Below the pieces are notes generated by a model. The model was not told the origin of the DNA. It saw only the letters and a list, made by a program, of their open reading frames with translations, and did not search any database. Shown here in pieces: positions 1 through 9,600 of a DNA stretch of 64,000 bases. Both the position numbers and the translations under genes were made by a program. The stretch's first letter is position 1, and every line of letters starts with the position of its first letter. Origin of the DNA: Verrucomicrobiaceae bacterium (GTDB taxonomy: Bacteria > Verrucomicrobiota > Verrucomicrobiia > Verrucomicrobiales > Verrucomicrobiaceae); contig JADJPM010000004.1 of assembly GCA_016713245.1 (NCBI GenBank), forward strand, positions 2,852,001 to 2,916,000. The letters run 5' to 3'.

Positions 1-1743
1 CTCAGCGGTGGATCACCGCGCAAGCTGCTCGATCAACCGACCACCGCACTCGATCTCGTGCCGAAGAAGCTTGCCGAGGTGCCGTCCATGTCCGGTCCCG
101 TTTCGGCCAATGACGCGTTTCAGGCCGCCACCTCCGCATTGAAGGACGCACCCACGGCTGCACGCGAAATCGTCGTCGTCTCCGATTTCCAGGAGGCCGA
201 CTGGAAAGCCATCGCGGATGGCGCGGCACTTCCCGCACTCGAAAACCTCTCCAAGCAGGAACCCAAACCGCAAATCACGTTTTACCGCCTCGGCAGCGAT
301 CTCGCGGAAAACATCAGCATCGCCAGCGCTGACCTCTCCGCGCTTGTTGCCGCCGAAACGCAGCCCATCGGCATTCGTGTGCGCCTCAAAAACCATGGCA
401 AACGCCCCTGGCAGGACATTCCGGTGCATTTGGAGGCTGATGGCACACGCCTGCGCACCGCACGCGTCACCCTCGCACCGGAAGGCGAGGCCGTTCTGAG
501 CTTCACGCATGCTTTTGATAAGGTGGGTGATCACTCGCTTTCCGTCCGACTCGAAGGCGATAGCTTCAGCGATGACAATGCCTTTCACAGCGTCGTGCAG
601 GTGCGCAATCAGCTCAATGTCCTGCTCATCGACGGCAAGCCCGGCACCACCCCGCTCGAAGGCGCCACCGACTTCCTCGAACTCGCCCTCACGCCGCACA
701 CCGCCGCCGCCAACTCACTCAAAGACCTCATCCGCACTCGCAAGATCGACCAGCGCAAGCTCCGCCGCGATGACTACAAAGACGCTGAAGTCATCATCCT
801 CGCCAATTGCCAGCGCATTCAAGGAAATGACCTCACTGAACTCGACAAGTTCGTCAAAGCCGGTTGTGGACTCATGATCTTCGCCGGGCCGGACATCGAC
901 ATCGAGCATTACAACCGCGAACTCTTCCGCAAAGGTGAGGGCCTCCTGCCTGCCGCCATCAAAGGCATGGCCCGTGCCGAAATGGCCGATTCACCCGCCC
1001 GCGTGCTCATGCAGCGGCTGACACATCCGAGCGTGCTCTACTTCAACGACTCCCGCGGCGGCCGCCTTCAAGATGCCGAGTTTCGCAGTTGGATCGAATT
1101 CGCCCCACCGCCGGATGAAAACACCCAGCGCATCCTCAGCCTCGACCGCAACGCCCCGCTGCTCCTTGAAAAGAAGCTCGGCCAAGGCCGCGTCATTGTC
1201 TGCGCGACGACCGCGAACGCCGAATGGACCAATCTGCCGCTGCAGCCCTTCTTTGTGCCGCTCATGCAGCGCCTCACCACCTACCTCGCCACGGAAGGCA
1301 GTGCGCCAGCCTGGCAACTCGTCGGTTCCAGCCTTCGGGTAAATCTCGAAAAAGCCGAACTCGGCGCCGAATTCACCCTGCGTGATCCCACCGGCCAGAC
1401 GCAGACGTTGAAGAGCCAGCAGGAAGGCGAGAAAGTCTTCATCCAAAGCCCCGCCATCACCCAACCCGGCATTTTCACGCTCCAACGCACCGGCACGGAC
1501 AAAACCACCCTCCTCGCCTTCAACACCGACAACACCGAAAGCGACCTCAAACCGCTCCCGGCCGATCAGATCAAAAAGATCGCCGACCGCCATGAAGCCG
1601 CTTTCGCCGATTCCCTCCAGGCCTACCAATCCCTCGACCGCACCCGCCGCCACGGCAGCGAACTCTGGCAACCGCTGCTCATTGGCCTGCTAGTGCTCCT
1701 GTTTTTGGAGGTGCTGCTACAGCAGCGCATCGCACGAGGCTGA
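1..1743 (+). CDS. BatA-like membrane protein, 3' part only
   Basis: The reading frame is open from the first base, so the gene begins upstream of the window; the GTG at 58 is probably an internal codon. About 580 residues are visible. The middle part alternates beta-sandwich-like segments with a Rossmann-like stretch (ILANCQRIQGNDLTELDKF, then LMIFAGPDI) resembling the glutamine-amidotransferase-like fold seen in BatA/VWA proteins of Planctomycetes and Verrucomicrobia. The C-terminus has one hydrophobic helix (LIGLLVLLFLEVLL) followed by QQRIARG, giving a short cytoplasmic tail. The usual N-terminal membrane anchors and VWA domain would lie outside the window. Family assignment is inferred from overall pattern; the exact function is unknown. 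Confidence 0.7.
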   Translation, partial: LSGGSPRKLLDQPTTALDLVPKKLAEVPSMSGPVSANDAFQAATSALKDAPTAAREIVVVSDFQEADWKAIADGAALPALENLSKQEPKPQITFYRLGSDLAENISIASADLSALVAAETQPIGIRVRLKNHGKRPWQDIPVHLEADGTRLRTARVTLAPEGEAVLSFTHAFDKVGDHSLSVRLEGDSFSDDNAFHSVVQVRNQLNVLLIDGKPGTTPLEGATDFLELALTPHTAAANSLKDLIRTRKIDQRKLRRDDYKDAEVIILANCQRIQGNDLTELDKFVKAGCGLMIFAGPDIDIEHYNRELFRKGEGLLPAAIKGMARAEMADSPARVLMQRLTHPSVLYFNDSRGGRLQDAEFRSWIEFAPPPDENTQRILSLDRNAPLLLEKKLGQGRVIVCATTANAEWTNLPLQPFFVPLMQRLTTYLATEGSAPAWQLVGSSLRVNLEKAELGAEFTLRDPTGQTQTLKSQQEGEKVFIQSPAITQPGIFTLQRTGTDKTTLLAFNTDNTESDLKPLPADQIKKIADRHEAAFADSLQAYQSLDRTRRHGSELWQPLLIGLLVLLFLEVLLQQRIARG

Positions 1744-1787
1744 AGTCCGCGATTGAAATAGATGGTGGCACCTGTTAGGCTGATTTT

Positions 1788-2045
1788 ATGACGACCAACG
1801 CCCTGCAATCCGGCAAGACGCTCCTCTCACGGATCACGATTGATCCCGAAATCTGCCACGGAAAGCCTGTCATCCGAGGTCTGCGCTATCCGGTGGAGTC
1901 CATGCTCGAATATCTGTCCAGTGGCGACAGCTTCGAGGATGTCCTGGGCGAGTTTCCCGACCTTGAACGCGATGATCTGCGGGCCTGCATTGAATTCGCC
2001 AACCAGTCGCTCAAACTACGAAGCTGCCAGTTTCTCGCGGCATGA
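1788..2045 (+). CDS. DUF433 family antitoxin-like protein
   Basis: An 85-residue protein with the DUF433 hallmarks: a start like SRITIDPEICHGKPVIRGLR, then a helical segment ending in DLERDDLRACIEFA. This is the small winged-helix-like domain often found beside PIN-like genes and thought to act as an antitoxin and repressor. The stop overlaps the next start by four bases (ATGA), so the two are translationally coupled. The order, antitoxin first, is typical. Its toxin-neutralising role is inferred from family and context. Confidence 0.85.
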   Translation: MTTNALQSGKTLLSRITIDPEICHGKPVIRGLRYPVESMLEYLSSGDSFEDVLGEFPDLERDDLRACIEFANQSLKLRSCQFLAA

Positions 2046-2395
2046 AGTTCCTCCTTGATGCGCATTTGCCGCCTGGCTTGAAGCGCGTCTTTGCCAGCGC
2101 GGGGCACGACGCCATGCACACCATGGATTTGCCGTTGCAAAACGCCTCCAAAGACGGAGTGCTGAACGCTCTGTCCATGAGCGAACAGCGTGTGGTGGTT
2201 TCCAAGGACACCGATTTCTACTACTCACACCTTCTGCATGGTCGGCCGTGGAAGCTTGTACTCGTCCGTACTGGCAACATGAGCCTGTCAGACACCCGCC
2301 GGATGTTTGAGCAGCATTTGACCCAAATCGTCAACGCTCTGCAAACCTTCACCCTCGTCGAACTTGATCGCAGTCAGGTCTCAGGCATCGCCTGA
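2042..2395 (+). CDS. DUF5615 PIN-like toxin-type protein
   Basis: A 117-residue protein starting MKFLLDAHLPPGL, with the conserved N-terminal Asp of the DUF5615 PIN-like group, followed by GHDA, a central VVVSKDTDF motif holding acidic residues, and a C-terminal helical part. These acidic positions would form the metal-binding nuclease-like site. It overlaps the DUF433 gene by four bases. The pair resembles widespread DUF433/DUF5615 modules proposed as toxin-antitoxin systems; activity is not established for most of them, and this one is assigned by motif and context only. Confidence 0.85.
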   Translation: MKFLLDAHLPPGLKRVFASAGHDAMHTMDLPLQNASKDGVLNALSMSEQRVVVSKDTDFYYSHLLHGRPWKLVLVRTGNMSLSDTRRMFEQHLTQIVNALQTFTLVELDRSQVSGIA

Positions 2396-2401
2396 AACGA
2401 C

Positions 2402-3091
2402 TCACAGCATCGTATTCTCAAGCCCCTGCACTTCCTTCTTCACCAGCGCACCGACGCGGTGCTTGGCTAGATAGACCTGGGCGGCATTGATACCCAGAGC
2501 CTCAGCGGTCTTTTTCACGCCCCAGCCTTTCATGACATAGCAGTCAAAGATTTGGAACTGACGTGGCGAGACCTTTGCCTTCACGCGTTCCAACGCGGCG
2601 GCGGTAATGTTGTCACGCCATTCGCGATCCCAGATCTTTTCGAGCATGTTGTCCTTATCCTGGGAGAGGCGCTCGACGATGCTCATGCCATGGTCTTCGC
2701 TATCGGCATTGCCTTGATCGGCGAGAGAGGGTTGGCGCTTGCGGGCGCGGAAGACGTCGAGGATGCGCCAGCGAGTCATCTGGAGCAGCCAAGCCTTGAA
2801 GGAACCAGCGCGGGGATCGTATTGCCCTTTCTGCACTTGGCGGGCGATGGCGATGATGGTCTCCTGGATCACATCAAAGGATTCCTCACGCGTGAGACCG
2901 GCCTTTGAGGCGACGGAAAAGATCAGGCGCCAGTAGGTCTGATAGAACTCGTTCCAAGTGCGCTGATCCTCCCAGTTGTTCAAACGCTCGATCAGGCTTT
3001 TGCGGGTTTTTTCCCACAAGCCTTTTTCTTTTTTCACTTCTTCCGGCACGGCGATCTCCGGCACCGGTATATCAGAGGCTGGTTCGCTCAT
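2402..3091 (-). CDS. RNA polymerase sigma-70/ECF-type sigma factor
   Basis: About 229 residues counting from the ATG at 3091 (MSEPASD); the frame is open to 3142. Region 2 is recognisable in the segment FYQTYWRLIFSVASKAGL through GSFKAWLLQMTRWRILDVFR, including the core-binding and -10 recognition helices, and region 4 in SPRQFQIFDCYVMKGWGV followed by a helix-turn-helix ending AQVYLAKHRV. It is transcribed divergently from a Ser/Thr kinase gene, an arrangement common in Planctomycetes and Verrucomicrobia where ECF-like sigma factors pair with kinases instead of anti-sigma factors. It has a longer N-terminus than most ECF factors. Regulation by the neighbouring kinase is inference. Confidence 0.9.
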   Translation of the reverse strand: MSEPASDIPVPEIAVPEEVKKEKGLWEKTRKSLIERLNNWEDQRTWNEFYQTYWRLIFSVASKAGLTREESFDVIQETIIAIARQVQKGQYDPRAGSFKAWLLQMTRWRILDVFRARKRQPSLADQGNADSEDHGMSIVERLSQDKDNMLEKIWDREWRDNITAAALERVKAKVSPRQFQIFDCYVMKGWGVKKTAEALGINAAQVYLAKHRVGALVKKEVQGLENTML

Positions 3092-3206
3092 TGATATGGA
3101 CTTTTCACGGTTGAGCGAGGCTGTCAAACCTTTGAACCGCAAGGAACAGCAGGAAAATCAGCGATAGAACACCATCTTTCACGGCGGGTGAGCACGTTGA
3201 TCGTTC

Positions 3207-5726
3207 ATGCGACTTGAGAAGCCCCGTCAATGGTGGAAACTCGACTGCCTTCCTCCCATGCCTGACCACGAAGCCGATGCTGAACATCCAGCCGATGCCG
3301 CCCCTGCGGAGCCGGCTGCGGAGGCATCGCTACCTGAGGAGGCTGCGGCGGAAACGGGGAGCCTCATCGAGCTTCCACCGCCGCCCTTGCAGCCGCAGGC
3401 CGTCATGGCAAAGCCGAAGAAATCCCCCGGTAATCCTGCCTCGCATCGCGATGACATCGTGATCCCGGATTACACCCTGCTGAAGCGCATCGGCAGCGGT
3501 GCCTACGGTGAGGTGTGGCTGGCACAAAGTGTCACGGGTGCCCTTCGTGCGGTGAAAATCGTGTGGCGTGAGGATTTCGAACACACGCGGACATTTCATC
3601 GCGAGTTCCTTGGCATTCAGCAGTTCGAGCCGATCTCCCGTGGGCACCCTTGCCTGGTGCATATTCTGCATGTGGGTTGGAATGAAAACCGCGGCTTCTA
3701 CTACTGCGTGATGGAGCTAGGAGATGATGTGGAGGAAGGCGGTAACATCACGGATATCAATAGCTACGTCCCTCGCACATTGGGCACCGACATGAAGCGC
3801 CACGGCCGCCTCGATCCTTTCTTCTGTCGGGATGCGGGCACCTACATGGCTGATGCGCTGCATTTCATGCACAATCACGGCCTCACGCACCGCGACATCA
3901 AACCCTCGAACGTCATCTTCGTGGGCGGTGTGTGCAAGCTGGCGGACATCGGCCTCGTGGCGGCCTTTGGCGAACGCTCGTTTGTGGGCACGGAGGGCTT
4001 TGTGCCACCGGAAGGCCCCGGCACGCCGCAGGCAGATATTTATAGCCTCGGCAAGGTGCTCTACGAAATGAGCAGCGGGAAGGATCGCATGGAGTTTCCC
4101 GAGGTGCCAGATGAGATCAGCGATGAGGAATGGCCTTTCTGGCTCGATTTGAACCGCGTCATCTGCCAAGCCTGTGAAAACGATCTCGACCGCCGCTTCA
4201 CCACGGCAGCGGAGTTTGCCGAGGCGCTTCAGCATGTGGGCGATAAGCAGCCGGAGAGCTTCATCCGCCGCTTTAGCCGAGCCACCCTCTTCACCCTGCT
4301 CGGCTCCTTCCTGCTCGCCAGTGGCCTCGTCATGGCCCGCCATCAGCGGGATTGGCATTACGAGGTCATCGCACCCGTGAAGCCGCGGCCCATCACCCCC
4401 GAGCCCCCCCGCACCGGCAAGCCTTGGCAAAACCGCCTCAAGCAGTGGTTCTCCTTCAAAGGAGATCGCCACATCGCGGATCTCCCCGTCGATGCGATGC
4501 TCTTCCGCAGCTTCCTCGAATCCAGTCTCCGAGCCTCCGAGTATGATGTGACGGGCATTCCTCAGCCGGATAAAACCACGCTCTACGCGGCCGTCGTTGG
4601 CAAAGCGGAGGCGGATGCCTTCTGTGCCTGGATGACGGAGACGGAGCGCCGCAGCGGCCGCCTCGATCTCGATCACGAATACGGCTGGAAGCCCGCGAAG
4701 ATCACGCCTCGTCCCGGAAGCTCTCCGCCAAAACCCGGCATGCAGCCCATCCTCTGCGAGATCGTGCAGATGCGCTATGGCGCCATCACCATCACCTCCA
4801 CGCCGCCAGGAGCGGATGTGTATGACAGCACCGAATTCCTCGGGCGCACGCCTTTACGCCTGCCGCATGTGCGGGCTGCCAAATTCGATTTATCCGTCAC
4901 GCTGCCAGGTTACAAAGTCGAACACGCCACGGGTGATCTCAAACAAAGCCAGACCATCGCCTTCAATCTCCGCCTCAAAGCCAGCGGAGCCGTCGTCTTC
5001 GGCAAACCATGGCCGAACAGCCTCAGCATGAAGCTTGTTCCCCTCGGCAAAGCCATGATCGCCTCCATCGAAACACGACGCAGTGACTTCGCGGAGTTCG
5101 CCAAGACCACCAATCAGCCACCAGTTGAAGGTCGCATCCTCGATGCCGATCCCACCTTCCCTGTCACCATGGTGAGCCGTGCTGAGGCTGAGCTATTCTG
5201 CCGCTGGCTCACGGATCGCGAACGCGCCCAGGGCCTGCTCGAACCCGATCAGGAGTATCGCCTCCCCACCGATGACGAATGGAGCATGGCAGGCGATCTC
5301 TCCCGCGAGACAGGTGCCACGCCGCAGGAGAGCAATGAACGCATCGGCGGAATCTACCCTTGGGGCTTCCAATGGCCGCCCCCCGCCAAAGCTGGCAACT
5401 TCCTCGACCTCACCGCCGATAAATCCGCCAAAACCTCCATCAGTGGATACGCAGACGGCTTTGCCACCCTCGCTCCCGTCAGCAGCTTCCGGGCAGACAT
5501 CCGCGGCCTCCATGACCTCGCCGGAAACGTCTGGGAATGGGTCTCCACACCTTGGAACAACACTCCCGATGCCGCCGTGCTCCGAGGCGGAGCTCACACG
5601 ACAGCCCGCAGCAATGAGCTCCTCTCCTCGCACCGCCGCCAGGTGCCCGCCAGTTCTCGCCTGCCTGATGCCGGCTTCCGCATCCTCCTCTGGAACATCG
5701 GCACTCCGGCCCGTGCCGACGAATAA
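3207..5726 (+). CDS. Ser/Thr protein kinase with PEGA and FGE-sulfatase-like domains
   Basis: An 839-residue multidomain membrane protein. The kinase domain (about 88-340) has the glycine loop GSGAYGEV, the VAIK-type lysine (AVKIV) and a THRDIKPSN catalytic loop near residue 227, but the metal-binding DFG is DIG (ADIGLV). A membrane helix follows (about 358-380). The extracytoplasmic half holds a partial, degenerate FGE-like stretch, a PEGA domain (about 525-590, ITSTPPGADVY) and a C-terminal formylglycine-generating-enzyme-like fold (about 600-830) with DLAGNVWEW and GFRI motifs. Such FGE-like domains attached to kinases are usually non-catalytic sensors or binders. An internal ATG at 3258 (MPDHEAD) is an alternative start. 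It is divergent from the sigma factor gene, its likely partner. Confidence 0.92.
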   Translation: MRLEKPRQWWKLDCLPPMPDHEADAEHPADAAPAEPAAEASLPEEAAAETGSLIELPPPPLQPQAVMAKPKKSPGNPASHRDDIVIPDYTLLKRIGSGAYGEVWLAQSVTGALRAVKIVWREDFEHTRTFHREFLGIQQFEPISRGHPCLVHILHVGWNENRGFYYCVMELGDDVEEGGNITDINSYVPRTLGTDMKRHGRLDPFFCRDAGTYMADALHFMHNHGLTHRDIKPSNVIFVGGVCKLADIGLVAAFGERSFVGTEGFVPPEGPGTPQADIYSLGKVLYEMSSGKDRMEFPEVPDEISDEEWPFWLDLNRVICQACENDLDRRFTTAAEFAEALQHVGDKQPESFIRRFSRATLFTLLGSFLLASGLVMARHQRDWHYEVIAPVKPRPITPEPPRTGKPWQNRLKQWFSFKGDRHIADLPVDAMLFRSFLESSLRASEYDVTGIPQPDKTTLYAAVVGKAEADAFCAWMTETERRSGRLDLDHEYGWKPAKITPRPGSSPPKPGMQPILCEIVQMRYGAITITSTPPGADVYDSTEFLGRTPLRLPHVRAAKFDLSVTLPGYKVEHATGDLKQSQTIAFNLRLKASGAVVFGKPWPNSLSMKLVPLGKAMIASIETRRSDFAEFAKTTNQPPVEGRILDADPTFPVTMVSRAEAELFCRWLTDRERAQGLLEPDQEYRLPTDDEWSMAGDLSRETGATPQESNERIGGIYPWGFQWPPPAKAGNFLDLTADKSAKTSISGYADGFATLAPVSSFRADIRGLHDLAGNVWEWVSTPWNNTPDAAVLRGGAHTTARSNELLSSHRRQVPASSRLPDAGFRILLWNIGTPARADE

Positions 5727-5764
5727 TCTCTCCAATCTTCCCGCCGCCTCCTCGACACTTCAAA

Positions 5765-5811
5765 AATCAGCAATCAGCAATCAGCAATCAGCAATCTTCA
5801 ATCGTCAATCC
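5765..5811. repeat. 7-bp tandem repeat array (AATCAGC)
   Basis: Four perfect copies of the heptamer AATCAGC (5765-5792) are followed by the variants AATCTTC and AATCGTC. The array sits between the kinase gene and the next gene and has no apparent coding role. It belongs with the other heptamer arrays at 26576, 35116 and 55636. Confidence 0.85.
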
Positions 5812-5908
5812 AAGCCACCCCGAGCCTCCAACCGCAGATTGATGAACTCCCTTTGCTGATTGTTGAAGTAGCCCCGCTTTCTTCTCGACTCTTCACCCTC
5901 CTCTCGCG

Positions 5909-6619
5909 ATGCCTTGGAGCTACATCTGGACCTTCCTCGCAGGCCTCATTCTCGGAGCCGCTGGCGTGCTGCTTTACAAGCTGCTCCAGTTTCTCGCCGA
6001 TCTAAGGGCCGCCCGCCATACCATCGCCAGCTACGATCAATTGCTCAGCACTGAGGCCGATGAGCGTGCTCGCAAAGCCGTCGAAGACTGCAAAAACCGC
6101 CTTCGTTGGCAAAAGAACCTCAATCCCGAATGGCTCGCCCCACTGGTCAACGAAGTGCCACAACTCGTGAAGGACATCGCCGCCATCTATCATCCCGGTA
6201 AAGAGAACGCCCTGCTCGCTCCAGGCCTCAGCCAGTTCTCCCGCGCCGTCCACCTCGCCTCGATGGACGTGGCGGACTTCCTTCAAACACGCTCCATCGG
6301 CCGCCTCGTCGATGTCAGTGCCTCCACCGCGCTGAAGACTTGGGAAGTCACTCACAAGCTCGCCAAACACGACGCCGTCCAGCAGGCCAACAGATGGTAC
6401 AGCCGACTCCTGCCCGTGTGGCAGGTGTTACGCTTCAAATCCCCCGTCATGTGGGCCAGCATGGCCGTCTCGAATGTAGCCGCCCGCACCCTCCAGCCCG
6501 CCGTGATCGACATCATCGCCAAACGGGCCCTCGATCTCTACAGCGGCCGCCTCGCACGCGGCATCATCACCCCGTCCATCACCGACAACACGCCTCAAGA
6601 AGTGCTGCCGCCGATGTGA
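5909..6619 (+). CDS. Membrane-anchored protein of unknown function
   Basis: A 236-residue protein with one N-terminal membrane helix (IWTFLAGLILGAAGVLLY) and a mainly helical, Arg/Lys-rich remainder without an enzyme motif that I recognise. The C-terminal half has two moderately hydrophobic segments (SPVMWASMAVSNVAART and neighbours) that could associate with the membrane. The leader before the ATG is pyrimidine-rich with no Shine-Dalgarno. It lies downstream of the kinase gene on the same strand, 182 bases away, and converges with the heme/WD40 gene. No function is proposed. Confidence 0.75.
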   Translation: MPWSYIWTFLAGLILGAAGVLLYKLLQFLADLRAARHTIASYDQLLSTEADERARKAVEDCKNRLRWQKNLNPEWLAPLVNEVPQLVKDIAAIYHPGKENALLAPGLSQFSRAVHLASMDVADFLQTRSIGRLVDVSASTALKTWEVTHKLAKHDAVQQANRWYSRLLPVWQVLRFKSPVMWASMAVSNVAARTLQPAVIDIIAKRALDLYSGRLARGIITPSITDNTPQEVLPPM

Positions 6620-6641
6620 GTGAAAGGGCGAGGCAACTGCC

Positions 6642-9600
6642 TTACTTCGGCAGCATCGTGAAATACTGATCGGTCATTTGCTTCACCTTGGCACGAAGAG
6701 GCTCAAGCTGGGGCTGGACCTTGGCGAGTTCGGCGGTGGCTTCGGCGATGATCTTGTCCTTCTCGGGGATTTCCTTCGTGGCAGCGGCGATGGTGGCTTC
6801 GGCATCGGTCTTCTTCTTTTTGGTGCCTTCGAGGTCTCCGCTGGCTTTGGCGACTTCGGCTTTCTTCGCATCGAGGACTTTCTGTTCGGCCTCAAGCTTG
6901 CCGTGGGCGGCGGCATAGGCCTGTTCGAGAGGAGGCAGAGCTGCTTTCGCCGCAGCGATAGCGGCGTTGATCGGGGCGATCTTGGCGGCGTAGTCTTTTT
7001 CGAGGGCAGCAGGAGCGGCCTGTTTCTCGGCAAGAGCCTTTGATTGCGCATCGATCTCCTTTTGAATGCTATCGCGTTGACCGCGAGTGGGTGCGGCAGC
7101 CTTCTCAGCCGCGGCGAGTTCGTTCTTGGCCTGGGTGAGCTGCTGCTCGGCGGTTTTGATCGCCCCGGCGGCTTTGTTCACGGCGGCGATGGCTTCGTTG
7201 TTCACTTTGCCTGCGGCATCGCGAGCCGCCTTTTTGGCATTCACATCGCCTTCGGCGGTTTTAATGGCGTTTTGAATGTCGGTGACAGCTTTTTGAGCGG
7301 CGGCCACTTTGGCGGCATCGGGCGTCTTTTCGGCCTTGGCGGCATTCAAAGCGTCTTGAGCCGGTTTTTGCTTGGCGCGGGTATCGGCGAGGATTTTCTC
7401 GGAAGCAGTCACCGCGGCCACGGCATCCTTCGCGGCCTTGTCTTTGGCGGGGGCAGCAGCGGCGAGGTCCGCATGAGTCTTCTTGGCGGCAGCAAGGGCG
7501 ACTTCCTTTGGCGCGGCGGCGTCCTGCTTGGCCTTCACGGCTTTCTCAGGAGCAGCGAGCTTGCCGTTCACTTCGGCGAGACTCTTCTTTTTGGCTTCAA
7601 TGACCTTGGCAATCTCCCCAGCGGCATTTTTGGCGGCAGCAATGCCATCGTCTTTGGCTTTCGCTGCGGCGGCCAGCTCGGCCTCTTTGGTTTTGAGGAT
7701 GGTCTTCTGTTCGTTAACCTTCGCGGCCGCAGCGGCATCCGCATCGCGAGTAGGTTTGATGGAGGTCTCGAGCGGAGCTTGCTCGCCTTGGACTTTCTTC
7801 AAGGCGGCTTCAAGGGCAGGCTGGGCAGCGGTCGAGTCGGCGATGGCTTTTTTGCTGTCCTCGATCCGTTTGGCGGCGGCCACTTTGGCAGCTTCGGCAT
7901 CCTTTTTGGCCTCGGTGAAATCATTGAAGTCCACCTCCAGCTTGGCGAGCTTTTCCTTCTCAGTGAGCACGCCCGTATTGAACTGAGCGGCCTTCAGTGC
8001 GGTGGGAACTTTTTGAAGCACCCCAATCTCATCGCTGGCCGATTTGGCGACAAACTGTGCGGTGGACAAAACTCCGCGATCCTGATTCAAGGCGGCTTCG
8101 GCAGCCTTGATGCGATCCGGGCCTGCTTTGACGAGAGCGGGCAATTTGGGCAAAAGGGCCTTCTTGGCGGTGAGAGTTTCGGTGGTGGCTTTGATCTTGG
8201 CGTCGGTCTCTGCGAGCAGTTTATCCAAGTCAGCGACCGGAGCTGGAGCAGCGCCGAGTCCGGCTTTGGCCTTGGCAATGGCAGCCGTGAGCTGGTCAGC
8301 CTTGGCCTTGTTTGGGGCGATCTTTTGCTGGGCTGCCTTCGCGGCGGCCAGCTTGGCTTCCAAATCTTTCACCTGCGGCTGCTTGGCGGGATCCTTTTTC
8401 GCTGCTTCGAGAGCGGCATTGGCCTCGGCGATGGCTTTATCAGCGGCAGGCAGTTTCGCGGCCTCGGCAGCGACAGGAGCGAGTTCTTTTTCCTGCGCGG
8501 CGATCTTGGCGGCTTTTTCGGCGTAGGCTTTGATGGCGGCATTGCGGGCCTCTTTGTCCTTCACGGCCTTCTCACGAGCAGCCTTGAGGGCGGCGAGAGC
8601 TTTCTCGTCATTCGCGATTTCGCCGGGGTAGGCTTTGCTACGGCGGTCGTCCTCTGCCACCTCAGCGCGGACCTTGGCGAGAGAGGCTTCACGCGTTTTG
8701 ACATCCGCATCGGCCTTCGTGATAGCAGCCTGAAGCGAGGGCAGCTTCGTGGTCAGTTCCGCCATGCGCTGCTCCGCCTGCACGATGCGCTGGGCGATTA
8801 GCGAGGGGTTGCTGACGTAGCGAGCGGCCTCGATGAGCGAGGTGACGCCAAAGTTCCACTGGATGATCTCGCCACGCCAGTTGGCGGAGACGGCGGACTT
8901 GGAATCGAAGCCTGCCACGACCTTCGTGACGATATCCCCTTGGCTGGGAGCCTCGGCGAGCTTGGTGCCATTGATGTCCCAAAGGCGCACGAGGCCGTCA
9001 TTGCCGGAGGAAACGATTTTGCCATCGGGCGTGAAGGACACGCTCTGCACGCCGCCGCCATGGGCGGCCCAGTCCTTGACCTTTTTACCCTCGTTCATCT
9101 CCCACACCATGATGGTGCCATCGGCGGAGCATGAGGCGAGGAGGTTGGAATCCGCACGCCAGGCGATGTCGTTCGCGGCGGCCTTGTGCTGGCCGAGGAT
9201 GTAGAATTCACCGCCGTTTTCGGCTTCCCAGACCATGACGTTGCCATTGCGGTCCGTGGTGGCCAGCAGGACGCCATCAGGGCTGAACTTGGTGCCGAGA
9301 ATCCACTCGGTGTGCTTGTTGATGACGTAAAGTTCTTCACCGGTGGAGGTGTCGTAGCATTTCACCTTCTTCGACGGGCTACCGATAGCCACGCGTTTGT
9401 GGTCCGGCGAGATGTCCGCAGCCTGCACCTGGTCGAATTCCTTGCCCACTTCTGTGATGCGTTTGCCGGTCTTCACGTCCCAAACGATGGCATGGCCGTT
9501 TTTGCCCGCTCGACCACCGCCCATGACGAGCAGTGAGCCATTGCCGCTGAACTGGAGCGTGCGGGCGTAACCTTCCGTGTAGGGGAAGATGCCCACGAGT

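Noticed and set aside
5765..5811. Possible CRISPR array
   Set aside because: The units are 7 bp with no spacers and no cas genes nearby.
7044..8801. A 585-codon Gly-rich open frame on the plus strand
   Set aside because: It is antisense to the Ala/Lys-rich coiled-coil part of the heme/WD40 gene; the GC-rich, repetitive codon use keeps the opposite strand open. The minus-strand protein has domains and a signal peptide, the plus one has none.
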